This document shows positions 62,401-64,000 of a stretch of 64,000 nt of DNA, piece after piece (positions within the stretch are counted from its first letter, which is position 1; the number at the start of each line of letters is the position of its first letter). The DNA lies in the NCBI RefSeq assembly GCF_001553955.1, contig NZ_CP014234.1, positions 682,001 through 746,000 of the forward strand, given 5' to 3'. The stretch is from Moraxella osloensis. GTDB taxonomy: Bacteria; Pseudomonadota; Gammaproteobacteria; Pseudomonadales; Moraxellaceae. The notes below the pieces were generated by a model. It saw only the letters and a program-made list of their open reading frames with translations. It made no database searches and had not been told where the DNA came from. The position numbers were made by a program, and so were the translations under genes.

Positions 62401-64000
<1,600 letters not shown>

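Overview
The window looks like chromosomal DNA of a Moraxellaceae gammaproteobacterium, most likely a Moraxella close to M. osloensis. This is an inference from the protein families, the moderate AT-richness and gene neighbourhoods such as leuCD-lipoprotein-leuB and ccoNOQP. There is no rRNA, tRNA, CRISPR array, prophage or complete insertion sequence. Most of the window is compact housekeeping and metabolic sequence, with a few accessory pockets.

Layout: 0-1 kb groES and the 5' end of groEL (minus strand) behind a good sigma-32-type promoter. 1-2.7 kb a DUF3108 periplasmic protein and a truncated FadL-type porin. 2.7-8.1 kb leucine synthesis: a LysR regulator divergent from leuC-leuD, a lipoprotein gene, then leuB. 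8.2-14.4 kb an L,D-transpeptidase lipoprotein, an rtcB RNA-ligase operon with two uncharacterised small genes, the LysM/BON protein Kbp and a ChaA-type cation/proton antiporter. 14.4-23.4 kb an MFS permease, purU, ruvC, an FxsA-family protein, scoAB (ketone-body CoA transfer), a Sel1-repeat membrane protein, rnt and pyrC. 23.6-27.7 kb a membrane protein gene broken by a 119-bp MITE, and a large Ig-like-domain lipoprotein. 27.8-36.3 kb ruvB, a small exported protein, and a glycine-cleavage cluster (gcvT, gcvH, gcvP) behind a tandem glycine riboswitch, with a lipoprotein and a nitroreductase between the gcv genes. 36.5-44.6 kb a GntP permease, rnd, recR, ebfC, a sirtuin, an O-succinylhomoserine sulfhydrylase and a phospholipase D-family lipoprotein. 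44.9-56 kb an MHS-type MFS permease, dusA, a CPBP protease, an alpha/beta hydrolase, an SppA-like peptidase, ComEC, a YdcF-like protein, and lolD with its permease. 56.4-64 kb two unfamiliar genes, an SCP2 protein, the cbb3 oxidase operon ccoNOQP, an Spx/ArsC-like protein and the start of leuS.

Functional links: glycine cleavage feeds one-carbon folate metabolism, to which purU also belongs. scoAB would activate acetoacetate, and the GntP permease could import related acids (inference). ruvC, ruvB, recR and comEC cover recombination and DNA uptake. ccoNOQP supplies a high-affinity terminal oxidase.

The most notable non-coding features are these. A MITE sits at a TA dinucleotide, and removing it with one TA copy restores a 526-codon frame exactly. 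A two-aptamer glycine riboswitch has an unusually long linker that contains a hairpin. A 24-codon minus-strand micro-ORF with a strong ribosome-binding site is followed by a terminator-like hairpin upstream of rtcB. Short tandem duplications (12-23 bp units, 2-8 copies) recur at more than ten places, including directly upstream of the sirtuin and gcvH genes.
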